Shown here piece by piece: positions 24,346 to 33,051 of a DNA stretch of 49,979 bases. Location: contig CAZVZK010000076.1 in assembly GCA_964630925.1 (NCBI GenBank), positions 1 through 49,979 on the forward strand. The letters run 5' to 3'. Position 1 is the first letter of the stretch. Every line of letters starts with the position of its first letter. The notes below the pieces were generated by a model. It was not told the DNA's origin. It ran no database searches and saw only the letters and a list, made by a program, of their open reading frames with translations. Both the position numbers and the translations under genes were made by a program. The DNA comes from RGDT01 sp964630925. GTDB taxonomy: Bacteria > Planctomycetota > Planctomycetia > Gemmatales > Gemmataceae.

Positions 24346-26898
24346 TTAGCCGCCGGCGCGTGGCAGGGACGCCACCAGCCGCCGCCAGTCCTCCCGCCCC
24401 CGCAGCGCCGCGAAGGCCTGATCGCCGGCGAGCCGCGCGGCCCGCCCCGGCGTGGCGAAGAAGCCGCCGTCCCGCGCCTTCTCCAGGAGGCGCACCGCCG
24501 CCGCCGCGTACGGCTCGGCCCACTCGCGGGGCGTGGCCTGGCGGGCGCCGACGATGGCGCAGCCGCCGGCGAGGTCATAATAGACATCCGCGGGCAAGTG
24601 ATCGAGTTGTAAATTGCCGACCTCGCGGAGGGCCTCCTCGTGGCGGCCGGCCCCGGCGCGGCACCCGAGGCGCAGCACCAGCAGGCGGGGGCGCTCGGCG
24701 GCGCGTGTGGCCTGCAATGCCATCCCGACGGCCAGGAGGGCGTCGTCGTAGGACCGCCCGGCGAACAGGAGCTCGGCCCGGCCCCAGTGGGCCAGGAGGG
24801 CGGCCTGGCGCCAGTTGGCGTTGGGCGGCCCGCACCTCTCCAGCGCCGCCGCCGACCGGGCGAGCGCCTCCAGCGCCTCCGCCCCTCTCCCCTGCTCCTT
24901 CAAGACGCCCCCCAGATCCGCCTCACAGACGGCGGCCCGCAGCCAGTAGTCCGGCACCGACACGTGGGTCCGGGCGAGCTGGCCGGCCTCGGCGGCGGCG
25001 GCCGTCGCTTCGCGCATGGCCTCGCCGCGTCGGCCGAGCCGCTGCAAGACGATACCCAGTTGCCCGCGCACGCCCGCCACCTGCTCACGGATTTCCGGCC
25101 TGTCCGCGCCGGCCCACAGGGCCAACGCGGACTCGAAGTGCGCGCGTGCGGCACGCGTGTCGCCGCGCGCCTGCCGGGCGGCGCCCAGCAGGGCGTGGGT
25201 GCGGCCCATCTCAGCACGGGCCGTGCCGTCGGGGTTGTGTCGCACCAATTCCGCCTGGAGGGCCAGGGCCTCGCGGTGAAGCGCCTCGTCGCCGGACAGC
25301 TTGCCGAGGGCGTTACAGGCGAGGGCGCGCAGGCGGCAGGCGTGCGGGTCGCCTCCGCCGGAGCGGGCCAGGAGGGCCACGGCGGCGGCCAGCTCGGCCC
25401 GGGCCTCGGCGGGCCGCTCCAGGTCGGCGAGCATGGCCCCGAGGTTGCCGCGCGCCGCGGCCAGCCCGCGGGTGCGTGCCAGGCCCTCGGGGAGGGCCGC
25501 GTACCGGGAGATGGCCTCCTTGAATCGTCTTTCCGCCGCGGTGAAGTCATGGAGGCGGCGGTGGATCGTGGCGAGGCGGGCGGACGCGGAGGGGTCGCCC
25601 TCGTCGGCGAAGGCCTCGTAGTGCCGGCGGGCGAAGGCGAGGAACTGGCGCTGCCCCTCGTGGAGGTGCCGCCGCCCGGCGAGGAGGTCGCCGAAGAGGG
25701 CGTGGGTCAGCTCGTCGAGGGCCTGGTGCGATGTGCGGCGGCGGGCCTCCTCGCGGGCCAACGCCTGCACGGCCCGCGCCTCGCTGGCGGACGCCTGGGC
25801 GCGGGCCTGCTCGGCGTCACGGCGGCGGGCGTCCACGAAGTACAGGCCGGCGGCGAGGGCGATGATGAGGGCCACCCCGAGGAGGACGGACGCGGCGAGC
25901 AGGGAGGCGACGAGGCGGTTGCGCCGCGCCCAGCGCCACGCCTGGGTGGCGGCTCCGACGGGTCGGGCCGAGACGGTGCGGCCCTCCTGGAAGTTACGCA
26001 GGTCGTCGGCGAGTGCGGCGGCGCTGGGGTAGCGGCCCTCGGGCTCGCGCTCGAGGCAGCGGAGGGCGATGTTCTCCAGGTCGGCCGGGATGCCAGGCCG
26101 GAAGCGTCCCGGGGCGGGCGGGTTGTGGAAGGTGGCCTGGAGGATGAGGTCGGGGAGGGACGCCTCGACGAAGGGGGTGCGTCCGGCGAGCATCTCGTAG
26201 AGGATCACGCCGAGGGCGTAGATGTCGGCGGCGGGGCCGGCGGGGCGGCGCGGGCCGGAGAGCAATTCCGGGGCGAGGTAGGCGGGGGTGCCCATCACCT
26301 GGCCGGTGCGGGTGATGTTGGTGTCGCCCTCGATGACGCGGGCGATGCCGAAGTCGGCGATCTTGAGGGCCCCGTCGTTGGCGAGGAGGACGTTGGCGGG
26401 CTTGAGGTCGCGGTGCAGGACGCCGCGCTCGTGCGCGTGTTGGACGGCGCGGGCGAGGACCTCGACGATGCCGGCGGCGAGGGCGGGCGGGCGTTCGCGG
26501 CGGGCGTCGAGGCGTCCGCCCTCGACCAGCTCCATGGCGAAGTAGGGGAGGCCGCCGTGCTCGCCGATCTCGTGGATCTGGACGATGTTGGGGTGGGTGA
26601 GGCGTGCGAGGATCTCGGCCTCGTTGCGGAAGCGGGCGTGCTGCTCGCCGGTGGAGTGCCCGCCGGAGAGGAGCATCTTGAGGGCGACGAGGCGTCCGAG
26701 GCGTGTGTCGCGGGCCTTGTAGACGACGCCCATGCCGCCGCGTCCCAGCTCCCCCAGGATCTCGTAGGGGCCGATGCAGTCGGCCGGCGGCGCGGATGGC
26801 GGGGCGGCGGGGGGGTGGGGCCGGTCGGCCACCCCCTGCGAGGACAGCCTGAGCCAGTCGATCCCGAGGCTGGTGTGGTCGTGTCTCTCGTCGGCCAT
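24346..26898 (-). CDS. Membrane-anchored Ser/Thr protein kinase with TPR-like ectodomain
   Basis: A roughly 850-residue kinase. The kinase domain is complete: GELGRGGMGVVYKA glycine loop, VALKML lysine, HRDLKPANVLL catalytic loop, DFGIA metal site and GTPAYLAPE activation segment. A transmembrane helix (SLLAASVLLGVALIIALAAG) follows at about residue 345. A charged coiled-coil (RRRDAEQARAQASASEARAV) and many Ala-rich TPR-like repeats make up the outer part. I used the ATG at 26898; a TTG 13 codons upstream keeps the frame open. The sensor kinase gene follows nine bases later. It shares architecture with the kinase at the sigma factor locus. Confidence 0.93.
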   Translation of the reverse strand: MADERHDHTSLGIDWLRLSSQGVADRPHPPAAPPSAPPADCIGPYEILGELGRGGMGVVYKARDTRLGRLVALKMLLSGGHSTGEQHARFRNEAEILARLTHPNIVQIHEIGEHGGLPYFAMELVEGGRLDARRERPPALAAGIVEVLARAVQHAHERGVLHRDLKPANVLLANDGALKIADFGIARVIEGDTNITRTGQVMGTPAYLAPELLSGPRRPAGPAADIYALGVILYEMLAGRTPFVEASLPDLILQATFHNPPAPGRFRPGIPADLENIALRCLEREPEGRYPSAAALADDLRNFQEGRTVSARPVGAATQAWRWARRNRLVASLLAASVLLGVALIIALAAGLYFVDARRRDAEQARAQASASEARAVQALAREEARRRTSHQALDELTHALFGDLLAGRRHLHEGQRQFLAFARRHYEAFADEGDPSASARLATIHRRLHDFTAAERRFKEAISRYAALPEGLARTRGLAAARGNLGAMLADLERPAEARAELAAAVALLARSGGGDPHACRLRALACNALGKLSGDEALHREALALQAELVRHNPDGTARAEMGRTHALLGAARQARGDTRAARAHFESALALWAGADRPEIREQVAGVRGQLGIVLQRLGRRGEAMREATAAAAEAGQLARTHVSVPDYWLRAAVCEADLGGVLKEQGRGAEALEALARSAAALERCGPPNANWRQAALLAHWGRAELLFAGRSYDDALLAVGMALQATRAAERPRLLVLRLGCRAGAGRHEEALREVGNLQLDHLPADVYYDLAGGCAIVGARQATPREWAEPYAAAAVRLLEKARDGGFFATPGRAARLAGDQAFAALRGREDWRRLVASLPRAGG

Positions 26899-26994
26899 CG
26901 GATGGAGCCCCGAGGGGCCGTGGGCCGCCTGAAGCAATTATAGCTCACGCAGGGGAAACCGGCGGCCGCCGGCCGGCCTCATGTCCTCGGAGCC

Positions 26995-28101
26995 CTACTT
27001 GCCGCCGGGCTTGCCGGCCGGCTCCCTGATCTCGCGCGGCGCGTGGAGCGGCCACGTCGGGCGGAGGTCCCATAAACGCACCCCGCCCTGCCGGGTCGCC
27101 AGCCAGCGTCCGTCGGCGGACATGGTCGGCTCCGCCTGCCGCTCCCGGAGATCCCAGAACTCTCTCGCGGCCTTCATCAGCTCCATCCCGCTCTCGGGAG
27201 CGCCGCCGCGCGGCTCCTTGAGCTTCCGCCAGTCCCAGACCGCCAGGCCGTGGTTGAGGCCGTTGCCGGCGGCGACCAGGGTCTTGCCGTCCGGCGTGAA
27301 GAGCAGCCTCTCGCAGGTGAACAGGGCGGCGTTGGTCGAGGCGCTGTCCTTCCCCTTGTCTCGGTCGAACACCGAGAGGAAGACAATGCGCGGCCTCATC
27401 TCCGTCGCCGCAGCACAATACCTGCCGTCCGGCGAGACCGCCACCGCCGCGATCTTCGCGTGGTGAGTGGTAACCTCCACGGGCAAGCCCCCCTTGGGCA
27501 GCTCCCAGAGCAGCAGCTCCATGTCCTTCGTCGCCACGAGGAGCCACTTGCCGTTCTGGGAGAGCGAGCAAGCCGTCGCCCTCCGATCATCGCGGAGCTT
27601 GCAGACCTCCTTGCCCGTGTCGAGGCTGTACGCCGCCCCGGCCTCGTTCACGCCCAGCGCCACCAGGGCCCGGCCCCCAACCATGATCCAATCCGGGTTC
27701 GCCCCCTGAAGGCGGGGGAGGTCGATTGACAGGGCGCGTTTGGCCGTGCCCACATCCCAGGCATCAATTCGGAAAGCTTGTTCCTGGGGGCGCGCCCCGA
27801 ATTCGAAGATTCGGCAGGTCCGGGTCAGGACGTGCTTGCCGTCGGGCGTAAAGGCAAGGTACCTTTCGTCCCCCTTGATCTGACTGGATAAGGCAACCCA
27901 GGTCGGTTTGCCTGACGTGGAGCCATGGAAGGAGACGGCCCCACGCTTGAGAGTGGCGACGACTTTGCCGTCCGCGCTCAGCGCGATGCGGTCGTAAGAT
28001 TTGTGGTCGATACACAGGCTACCGGGATACTCGGGGGGAGGGTGTGCATGCCCCGAGTTGGCGACGAACGCGACACAGGCGCAGATCGGGAGTAAGGCCA
28101 T
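26995..28101 (-). CDS. Exported WD40-like beta-propeller protein
   Basis: A 368-residue protein with an N-terminal signal (MALLPICACVAFVANSGHA). The rest is a series of WD40-like blades: YDRIALSADGKVVATL, YLAFTPDGKHVL, ACSLSQNGKWLLVATKDME, VAVSPDGRYCAAAT, RLLFTPDGKTLVAAG with LAVWDW, and MSADGRWLATRQGGVRLWDL. It probably forms a small propeller for binding in the periplasm. A GGAGGTGGACG ribosome site precedes the ATG. A tandem 22-bp duplication with a candidate promoter lies about 70 bases upstream. Its partner is unknown. Confidence 0.85.
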   Translation of the reverse strand: MALLPICACVAFVANSGHAHPPPEYPGSLCIDHKSYDRIALSADGKVVATLKRGAVSFHGSTSGKPTWVALSSQIKGDERYLAFTPDGKHVLTRTCRIFEFGARPQEQAFRIDAWDVGTAKRALSIDLPRLQGANPDWIMVGGRALVALGVNEAGAAYSLDTGKEVCKLRDDRRATACSLSQNGKWLLVATKDMELLLWELPKGGLPVEVTTHHAKIAAVAVSPDGRYCAAATEMRPRIVFLSVFDRDKGKDSASTNAALFTCERLLFTPDGKTLVAAGNGLNHGLAVWDWRKLKEPRGGAPESGMELMKAAREFWDLRERQAEPTMSADGRWLATRQGGVRLWDLRPTWPLHAPREIREPAGKPGGK

Positions 28102-28171
28102 CGTCCACCTCCGGACGGACGCGGGGCCGCCCGACGGCGGGGCGATCCGCCGTCAGGCCGGAACCTGGGGC

Positions 28172-28215
28172 GGGATCATAGCTCATGTTGGGCGGGATCA
28201 TAGCTCATGTTGGGC
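28172..28215 (-). promoter_or_regulatory. Tandem 22-bp duplication carrying two TATGAT boxes
   Basis: A perfect 22-bp unit (28172-28193) is repeated immediately (28194-28215). On the minus strand each unit contains TATGAT, five of six to the -10 consensus. A GTGACG lies 16 bases before the first TATGAT. The duplicated boxes point toward the WD40-like gene about 70 bases downstream, so this may be a promoter with a doubled -10 region. Confidence 0.4.
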
Positions 28216-28220
28216 GGACG

Positions 28221-29072
28221 TCACCACTCGTCGTCGGGGCGTTTGAGCTTCTCGGGGTCCATCAGCTTGTTGAGGTCGAGGGTGCCGCGCAGCTCGCCCT
28301 CCAGGAGGCGCAGGCGGGCGTCCGTGTCGCGCAGACGCACGCGCAGGGCTTCGAGCTTCGACGACAGGTCGTCGCGCGGCCTGGGGCGTGGCACCTCCGG
28401 GTAGCCGAGGTGGCGCTGGAGGGAGGCGAACAGGTACAGCGGGTCGCGGCCGCTGTTGGCGCGGGCGATCTTGCCCTCCTTCTCGCCGAAGAGGGGCGGG
28501 ACCGGGGGGGCGTAGTCCGGGTCCTCGCGGCGGCGCTCGGTGACGTACAGGTGGCTGCGGAGGAAGATCAGGTCGGCGAAGTCGATGACGCCGAGCTGGC
28601 TGATGATGTCGGCGAGGAAGGCCTGCCAATCGTCGTCGTAGAACGGGTCGGCGCGCATGGCGCGGACGCCGGCGTCGTAGCCGAGGCGGTTGCGGCTCAG
28701 GGCCTCGAACTGGTAGACGAAGAGGCCGGCGGGCGACACGCTGCCGGCGCGGTACTCGGCCTCGCGTTCGAGGATCAGCAGGCCGAGGTTGATCTCGAAT
28801 CGCTTCTTTTCGTCCTCAGTGCCCTGGATGACGAAGGCCTGGAACGGGGTGAAGTAGTGGAGGAGGCGCGAGAAGCCGGTCGAGAGGAGGCCGGAGTGTT
28901 TCACCTCGCCGGCGACGAACTGGACGGCCATCGGCAGGCGCGTGGTGGAGAGGAGCTCCTCGCCGACGGCCTCGAGGACCGTCTGGGTGGCGTGGCCCTC
29001 GGCGAGCCTCTCCCGCAGGACGCGGAAGAAGTAGGCTTGCTCGACGTACTCTTCGCGATCGAGAGCGTGCAT
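28221..29072 (-). CDS. Soluble protein of unknown function
   Basis: A 283-residue protein, mostly helical, with no signal peptide. Notable stretches are EEYVEQAYFFRVLRERLAEG near the start, FVAGEVKHSGLLSTGFSRLL, FTPFQAFVIQGTEDEKKRFE, and a C-terminal coiled coil (SSKLEALRVRLRDTDARLRL). I do not recognise the family. The ATG at 29072 is four bases after the DUF1559 stop codon, so it is the third gene of a probable operon with the two DUF1559 genes; the frame is open further upstream but that region is the DUF1559 coding sequence. The tight spacing suggests a role linked to the pilin-like proteins, by inference. Confidence 0.7.
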   Translation of the reverse strand: MHALDREEYVEQAYFFRVLRERLAEGHATQTVLEAVGEELLSTTRLPMAVQFVAGEVKHSGLLSTGFSRLLHYFTPFQAFVIQGTEDEKKRFEINLGLLILEREAEYRAGSVSPAGLFVYQFEALSRNRLGYDAGVRAMRADPFYDDDWQAFLADIISQLGVIDFADLIFLRSHLYVTERRREDPDYAPPVPPLFGEKEGKIARANSGRDPLYLFASLQRHLGYPEVPRPRPRDDLSSKLEALRVRLRDTDARLRLLEGELRGTLDLNKLMDPEKLKRPDDEW

Positions 29073-29076
29073 GGTG

Positions 29077-29982
29077 TCACCAATCCGCGCCGAGGACTTC
29101 GCCGCCGGCGCGGGTGAACGCCGCCTGCCAGGTGGCGATCTTGAGGCCGGAGGAGATGGCACGCACGGACCCGTCGCACAGGGCGATCTGCACCACGTTC
29201 GATACGGCGCGGGGCGCCGAGAGGCCGCCCGCGCCGCCGCAGTCCACGTCGGGCTTGCTGGAGCCGATGGGGAGGGTGGCGTTGCAGGTGCCCTGGAGGA
29301 AGCGGCCGTCCATCCAGGAGGCGCCGCGGGTGCCGGCGATGTTCTCGTCGGCCTTCCAGTGCTTGACGCCGGCGTCGTCCTTGATGCCTTTCAGGTCGGC
29401 GGCCTTGAGGGCGACGTGCTGGCGGGAGACGGAGACGGCCTTCTTGCCGCCGTCGCCCTTGAGGGTCTCGACGAGGGCGACGGTGTTGCTGGTGCCGTCG
29501 GAGAGGTCGGTGATCTTGTGGGCCGAGCCGAGGTGGAAGACGCCGTCGTTGCCGTCGTTGGCGGCCTTGGAGCCGGCGGCGAAGAGGTAGTTGGTGGGGC
29601 CGAAGTCCTTGTTCGGCTGGAGGACGGCGTCGGCGGGGGCGATGAGGGTCTTGATCATGACGGCCCGCGTCTTGGCGTTGTCCTTGTCATCGACCTTCTT
29701 GGTGAAGTCGATCATCTTGAAGAGCGGCTCCTGCTCGATGTACGGCAGCAGGTGCGTGGTCGCGGAGAAGCCGTTGGCGTCGACGCCGGGGGGGAACTTC
29801 TCGAACACCGCCAGGTGGTTGTGCATGGCGATGGCGAGCTGCTTCATGTTGTTCTGCGACTGCATGCGTGCGGCGGCCTCGCGCACCTTCTGGACGGCGG
29901 GGAGCAGCAGGCCGAGGAGCATGGCGAGGAAGGCGAGGAGGGCGAGGAGCTGGAACAGGGCGACGCCACGGCGGCGGTTCAT
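29077..29982 (-). CDS. DUF1559 prepilin-like protein, copy 2
   Basis: A 301-residue protein of the DUF1559 family, common in planctomycetes. It starts with a type IV pilin-like N-terminus (RRGVALFQLLALLAFLAMLL, then LLPAVQKVREAAARM) and contains the family blocks NNMKQLAIAMHNH, FPPGVDAN, LLPYIEQ, DGTSNTVALVE and the C-terminal CDGSVRAIS. The expected cleavage glycine is Gly6. Residue +5 is Gln11, where pilins carry Glu. Closely similar to the gene directly upstream. GGAG precedes the ATG by nine bases. Confidence 0.92.
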   Translation of the reverse strand: MNRRRGVALFQLLALLAFLAMLLGLLLPAVQKVREAAARMQSQNNMKQLAIAMHNHLAVFEKFPPGVDANGFSATTHLLPYIEQEPLFKMIDFTKKVDDKDNAKTRAVMIKTLIAPADAVLQPNKDFGPTNYLFAAGSKAANDGNDGVFHLGSAHKITDLSDGTSNTVALVETLKGDGGKKAVSVSRQHVALKAADLKGIKDDAGVKHWKADENIAGTRGASWMDGRFLQGTCNATLPIGSSKPDVDCGGAGGLSAPRAVSNVVQIALCDGSVRAISSGLKIATWQAAFTRAGGEVLGADW

Positions 29983-30019
29983 GACGGGTACTCCGGCAAG
30001 GGTGTTGGGGGGATCGGGG

Positions 30020-30928
30020 TCACCAGTCGGCGCCGAGGACCTCGCCGCCGGCGCGGGTGAAGGCGGCCTGCCAGGTGGCGAACTTGATGGCAGGGGAGAC
30101 GGCGCGGACGGAGCCGTCGCACAGGGCGACCTGGACGACGTTCGACATCTGGCGGGCGGCCGAGAGGCCGCCCTCGCCGCCGCAGTCCACGTCGGGCTTG
30201 CTGGAGCCGATGGGGAGGGTGGCGGTGGTGGTGGTCTGGAGGAAGCGTCCGTCGATCCAGGCGGAGCCGCGGGTGCCGGCGATGTTCTTGTCGTCCTTCC
30301 AGTGCTTGACGCCGGCGTCGTCCTTGATGCCCTTGAGGGCCTTGGCGTCGAGGGCGACGTGCTGGCGGCGGACGGAGACGGCCTTCTTGCCGCCGTCGCC
30401 CTTGAGGCACTCGACGATGGCGATGGTGTTGCTGGTGCCGTCGGTGACGGCGACGAAGGAGACGGCGGAGTCCTTGTAGAAGAGGCCGTCGTTGTCGGCG
30501 AGGGCGGCCTTGGTGCCGGCGGCGAAGAGGTAGTTGTTGGCGCCGGCGTCCTTGTCGATCTGGGTCACCTCGTCGGCGGGGGCGAGGAACGTCTTGATGA
30601 CGACGGCGCGCATCTTGGCGTTCTCCTTGTCGCCGGGCTTCTTGGTGCGGTCGATGTTCCTGAAGACGTTGTCCTGCTCGATGAACGGCAGCAACAGGGT
30701 GTGGGTGGAGAAGCCGTTGGCGTCGACGCCCGGCGGGAGGGCGCGTGTGGTGTCGTGGAAGGAGTGCATGGCGAGGGCGAGCTGCTTCATGTTGTTGGCC
30801 GACGCCATGCGTGCGGCGGCCTCGCGGACCTTCTGGACGGCGGGGAGCAGCAGGCCGAGGAGCATGGCGAGGAAGGCGAGCAGCGCCAGCAGCTGGAACA
30901 GGGCGACGCCACGGCGGGTGCGGTTCAT
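30020..30928 (-). CDS. DUF1559 prepilin-like protein, copy 1
   Basis: A 302-residue paralogue of the next gene, with long identical blocks (for example IAGTRG, TLPIGSSKPDVDCGG, and a common end in AGGEVLGADW). The N-terminus is MNRTRRGVALFQLLALLAF, so cleavage would follow Gly7 and position +5 is Gln12 rather than Glu. The central variable part differs most (HSFHDTTRALPP; VTQIDKDAGANNYLFAAG). The ATG at 30928 has GGAG eight bases upstream; the open frame extends far beyond but without initiation signals. It is the first gene of the leftward unit, 37 bases before copy 2. Confidence 0.92.
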   Translation of the reverse strand: MNRTRRGVALFQLLALLAFLAMLLGLLLPAVQKVREAAARMASANNMKQLALAMHSFHDTTRALPPGVDANGFSTHTLLLPFIEQDNVFRNIDRTKKPGDKENAKMRAVVIKTFLAPADEVTQIDKDAGANNYLFAAGTKAALADNDGLFYKDSAVSFVAVTDGTSNTIAIVECLKGDGGKKAVSVRRQHVALDAKALKGIKDDAGVKHWKDDKNIAGTRGSAWIDGRFLQTTTTATLPIGSSKPDVDCGGEGGLSAARQMSNVVQVALCDGSVRAVSPAIKFATWQAAFTRAGGEVLGADW

Positions 30929-31050
30929 GGGTGTGGCTCCGGACGGGGACGTGATCTCCAAGGGGCATTGTCCCGCGCCGGCGTCGGGGGGCAAGGGGCG
31001 ATCCGTCGGCCGGGCCATAGGATGATGGCAACCGCCCCGAGGGCCTGACG

Positions 31051-31230
31051 ATGCGACCGCTCCTGTTGATGCTCGTTCTTTGCGTGGCCGCCTGCGGCGA
31101 ACGCCAGAAGCCGTTCTACCAGGAAGACCCGCCGGTGCGCGAGAAGAACCGCACGGGCGTCCTGCGCGAGCCGACCGAGATGGTGCCCGGGGTGCTGGGG
31201 ATGCCCCGCGAGATGCCGGCGGAGGGGTGA
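31051..31230 (+). CDS. 59-residue lipoprotein
   Basis: A short gene with a clear lipoprotein signal: MRPLLLMLVLCVAAC, with lipobox VAAC and Cys15 as the lipidated residue. The mature 45 residues are hydrophilic and contain QKPFYQEDPPVR and several Met/Pro-rich turns. No family is recognised. It is divergent from the DUF1559 unit and its stop codon abuts the stop codon of the ABC permease gene on the other strand. Confidence 0.65.
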   Translation: MRPLLLMLVLCVAACGERQKPFYQEDPPVREKNRTGVLREPTEMVPGVLGMPREMPAEG

Positions 31231-32370
31231 TCACGCCTGACGCAGGGCGGGGACGATCTCGGCGGAGGACGCGATCCACGCGGGTGCCAGGCCGGCGGCC
31301 ACGCCGACGAACAACGACACCAGCGCGCCGTCGGCGGCGAGGCGCCACGACGGGGCGAGCGCCACCGTGACGCCCTCGGTGCCGACGGCGATGCCGGCCC
31401 ACCACAGGACGGCCTGCGCCGCCAGCGTGCCCAGCAGGCCGCCGGCGAGGCCGAGGAGGACCGTCTCGGCCATGACGAAGCCGAAGACGTGCCGGCCGGA
31501 GTAGCCGATGGCCTGGAGGGTGGCGTGCTCGCGGAGGCGGTCCTGGGCGTTCATGGTGGCCGTCGCCGCGACCAGGGCCAGGACGAGGACGACGCAGGCG
31601 TAGCCGAGCCAGACGGCCCAGCCGATCAGCTCGGCGAGGTCGCCGACGACGCCCTGGCGGAACAGCCCGCGGGGGCGCGTGTCCGTGGCCACGCCGGCGT
31701 CGCGGAGGCGGGCGTCGATGTCGCGGGCGACGGCCTCGGCGTCGGCGTCGTCCTTGAGGGTCACCTCGAACTGGGTCACCAGGCCGACGCCGCCCTTGCC
31801 CCTGGCGCGCTGGAGGAAGGCGAGGGGGACGTAGATGACATTCTCGTCGGCGGGGGTGGCGGCGGTGAAGGTGGCGACGACGTTGACGGTCATCTCGCCG
31901 ACGGTGAACGGCTCGCCGGGCTTGAGGCCGCGGCGTGCGGCGACGGCGCGTCCGGCGAGGGCGGCGTTGCCACCGCTGTCGAACGATGAGACATCACCGG
32001 ACACGATCTTGATGTCGCGTGATCCGATCAGGTCGGGGGGGATGCCGTGGAGGAGGACGAGGTCGAGGCTGGCGCGGCAGTTGTTGACGAAGACCTGGAT
32101 GGGGACGACGGAGCGGACGCCGTCGGCCTCGGCGATGAGGCGGGCGTGGGTCTGGGGGAGGCGGCTGGTGGAGGGGCAGAAGCGGTTGGCCTGGAAGACG
32201 ACGAGGACGCGCTCGGCGGCGGGGCCGGCGGTCATGTCGGCGACGCCCTGGCGGGCGGCGCCGATGAAGACGAAGACGAAGAGGGCGACGGCGGCGCCGC
32301 TCACCGTGAGGAGGGTGCGGGCGAGGTGGCGGAGGAGGCCCTTGACGACGTAGGGTGCGAATTTCAGCAC
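31231..32370 (-). CDS. ABC transporter permease, FtsX/MacB family (second permease of operon)
   Basis: A 379-residue permease with one N-terminal helix (about 19-38), a periplasmic domain to about 250, then three C-terminal helices of the FtsX type (about 255-275, 295-330, 345-370). The segment RLREHATLQAIGYSGRHVF is the coupling-helix region typical of MacB/LolC permeases. Its start overlaps the ATPase gene by seven bases. With that ATPase and the adaptor protein upstream it probably forms a tripartite export or lipoprotein-handling complex. The substrate is unknown. Confidence 0.88.
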   Translation of the reverse strand: MLKFAPYVVKGLLRHLARTLLTVSGAAVALFVFVFIGAARQGVADMTAGPAAERVLVVFQANRFCPSTSRLPQTHARLIAEADGVRSVVPIQVFVNNCRASLDLVLLHGIPPDLIGSRDIKIVSGDVSSFDSGGNAALAGRAVAARRGLKPGEPFTVGEMTVNVVATFTAATPADENVIYVPLAFLQRARGKGGVGLVTQFEVTLKDDADAEAVARDIDARLRDAGVATDTRPRGLFRQGVVGDLAELIGWAVWLGYACVVLVLALVAATATMNAQDRLREHATLQAIGYSGRHVFGFVMAETVLLGLAGGLLGTLAAQAVLWWAGIAVGTEGVTVALAPSWRLAADGALVSLFVGVAAGLAPAWIASSAEIVPALRQA

Positions 32371-33044
32371 GGCGTCTCCTCCAGGCGGCCCTTGTCGAGG
32401 CGGAGGCGTCGGCCGGCGGTGGCGGCGGCGTTGGCGTCGTGGGTGACCATGAGGAGGGTGGTCCCCAGCTCGGTGTTCAGACGCTGGAGGAGGGAGAGGA
32501 CCTGGGCGGTGGTCTCGGAGTCGAGGTCGCCGGTGGGCTCGTCGGCGACGACGACGTCGGGGTTGGCGACGATGGCGCGGGCGATGCCGACGCGCTGCTC
32601 CTGCCCGCCGGAGAGCTGGCGTGGGTAGTGGCCGGCGCGGTCGGTCAGGCCGACCGCGTCCAGGGCGACGCCGACGCGCTTGCGGCGTTCGGCGGCGGCG
32701 AGGGGGAGGAGGAGGAGGGGCATCTCGACGTTCTCCCAGGCGGTCAGCACGGGGATGAGGTTGTGCGACTGGAAGACGTAGCCGACGTGGGAGGCGCGCC
32801 AGTAGGCGAGCTGGGTGCGCGACAGGGTGCCGAGGTCGGTGCCGGCGACGATGACCTGCCCCGAGGTGGGGCGGTCGATGCCGGCGACGAGGTTGAGGAG
32901 GGTGGATTTGCCGGAGCCGCTGGCGCCCATGAGGGAGAGGAAGTCGCCGCGCTCGACGGAGAGGGAGGCCTCGCGCAGGGGCGAGATCTCGTGCTCGCCT
33001 CGGCGGTAGGTCTTGGTGACGTGCTTGATCTCGACGAGTGGCAT
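32364..33044 (-). CDS. ABC transporter ATP-binding protein, LolD/MacB type
   Basis: A 226-residue ATPase with Walker A GASGSGKST (40-48), Q-loop in FQSHNL, signature LSGGQ (144-148), Walker B with DEP at 168-170 and the H-loop in VTHD. Size and the SGQVIVAGTD pattern fit the MacB/LolD group that powers FtsX-type permeases. It overlaps the permease gene downstream. A 195-bp insertion-like element separates it from the adaptor gene upstream. Confidence 0.94.
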   Translation of the reverse strand: MPLVEIKHVTKTYRRGEHEISPLREASLSVERGDFLSLMGASGSGKSTLLNLVAGIDRPTSGQVIVAGTDLGTLSRTQLAYWRASHVGYVFQSHNLIPVLTAWENVEMPLLLLPLAAAERRKRVGVALDAVGLTDRAGHYPRQLSGGQEQRVGIARAIVANPDVVVADEPTGDLDSETTAQVLSLLQRLNTELGTTLLMVTHDANAAATAGRRLRLDKGRLEETPC

Positions 33045-33051
33045 TGTGGGA

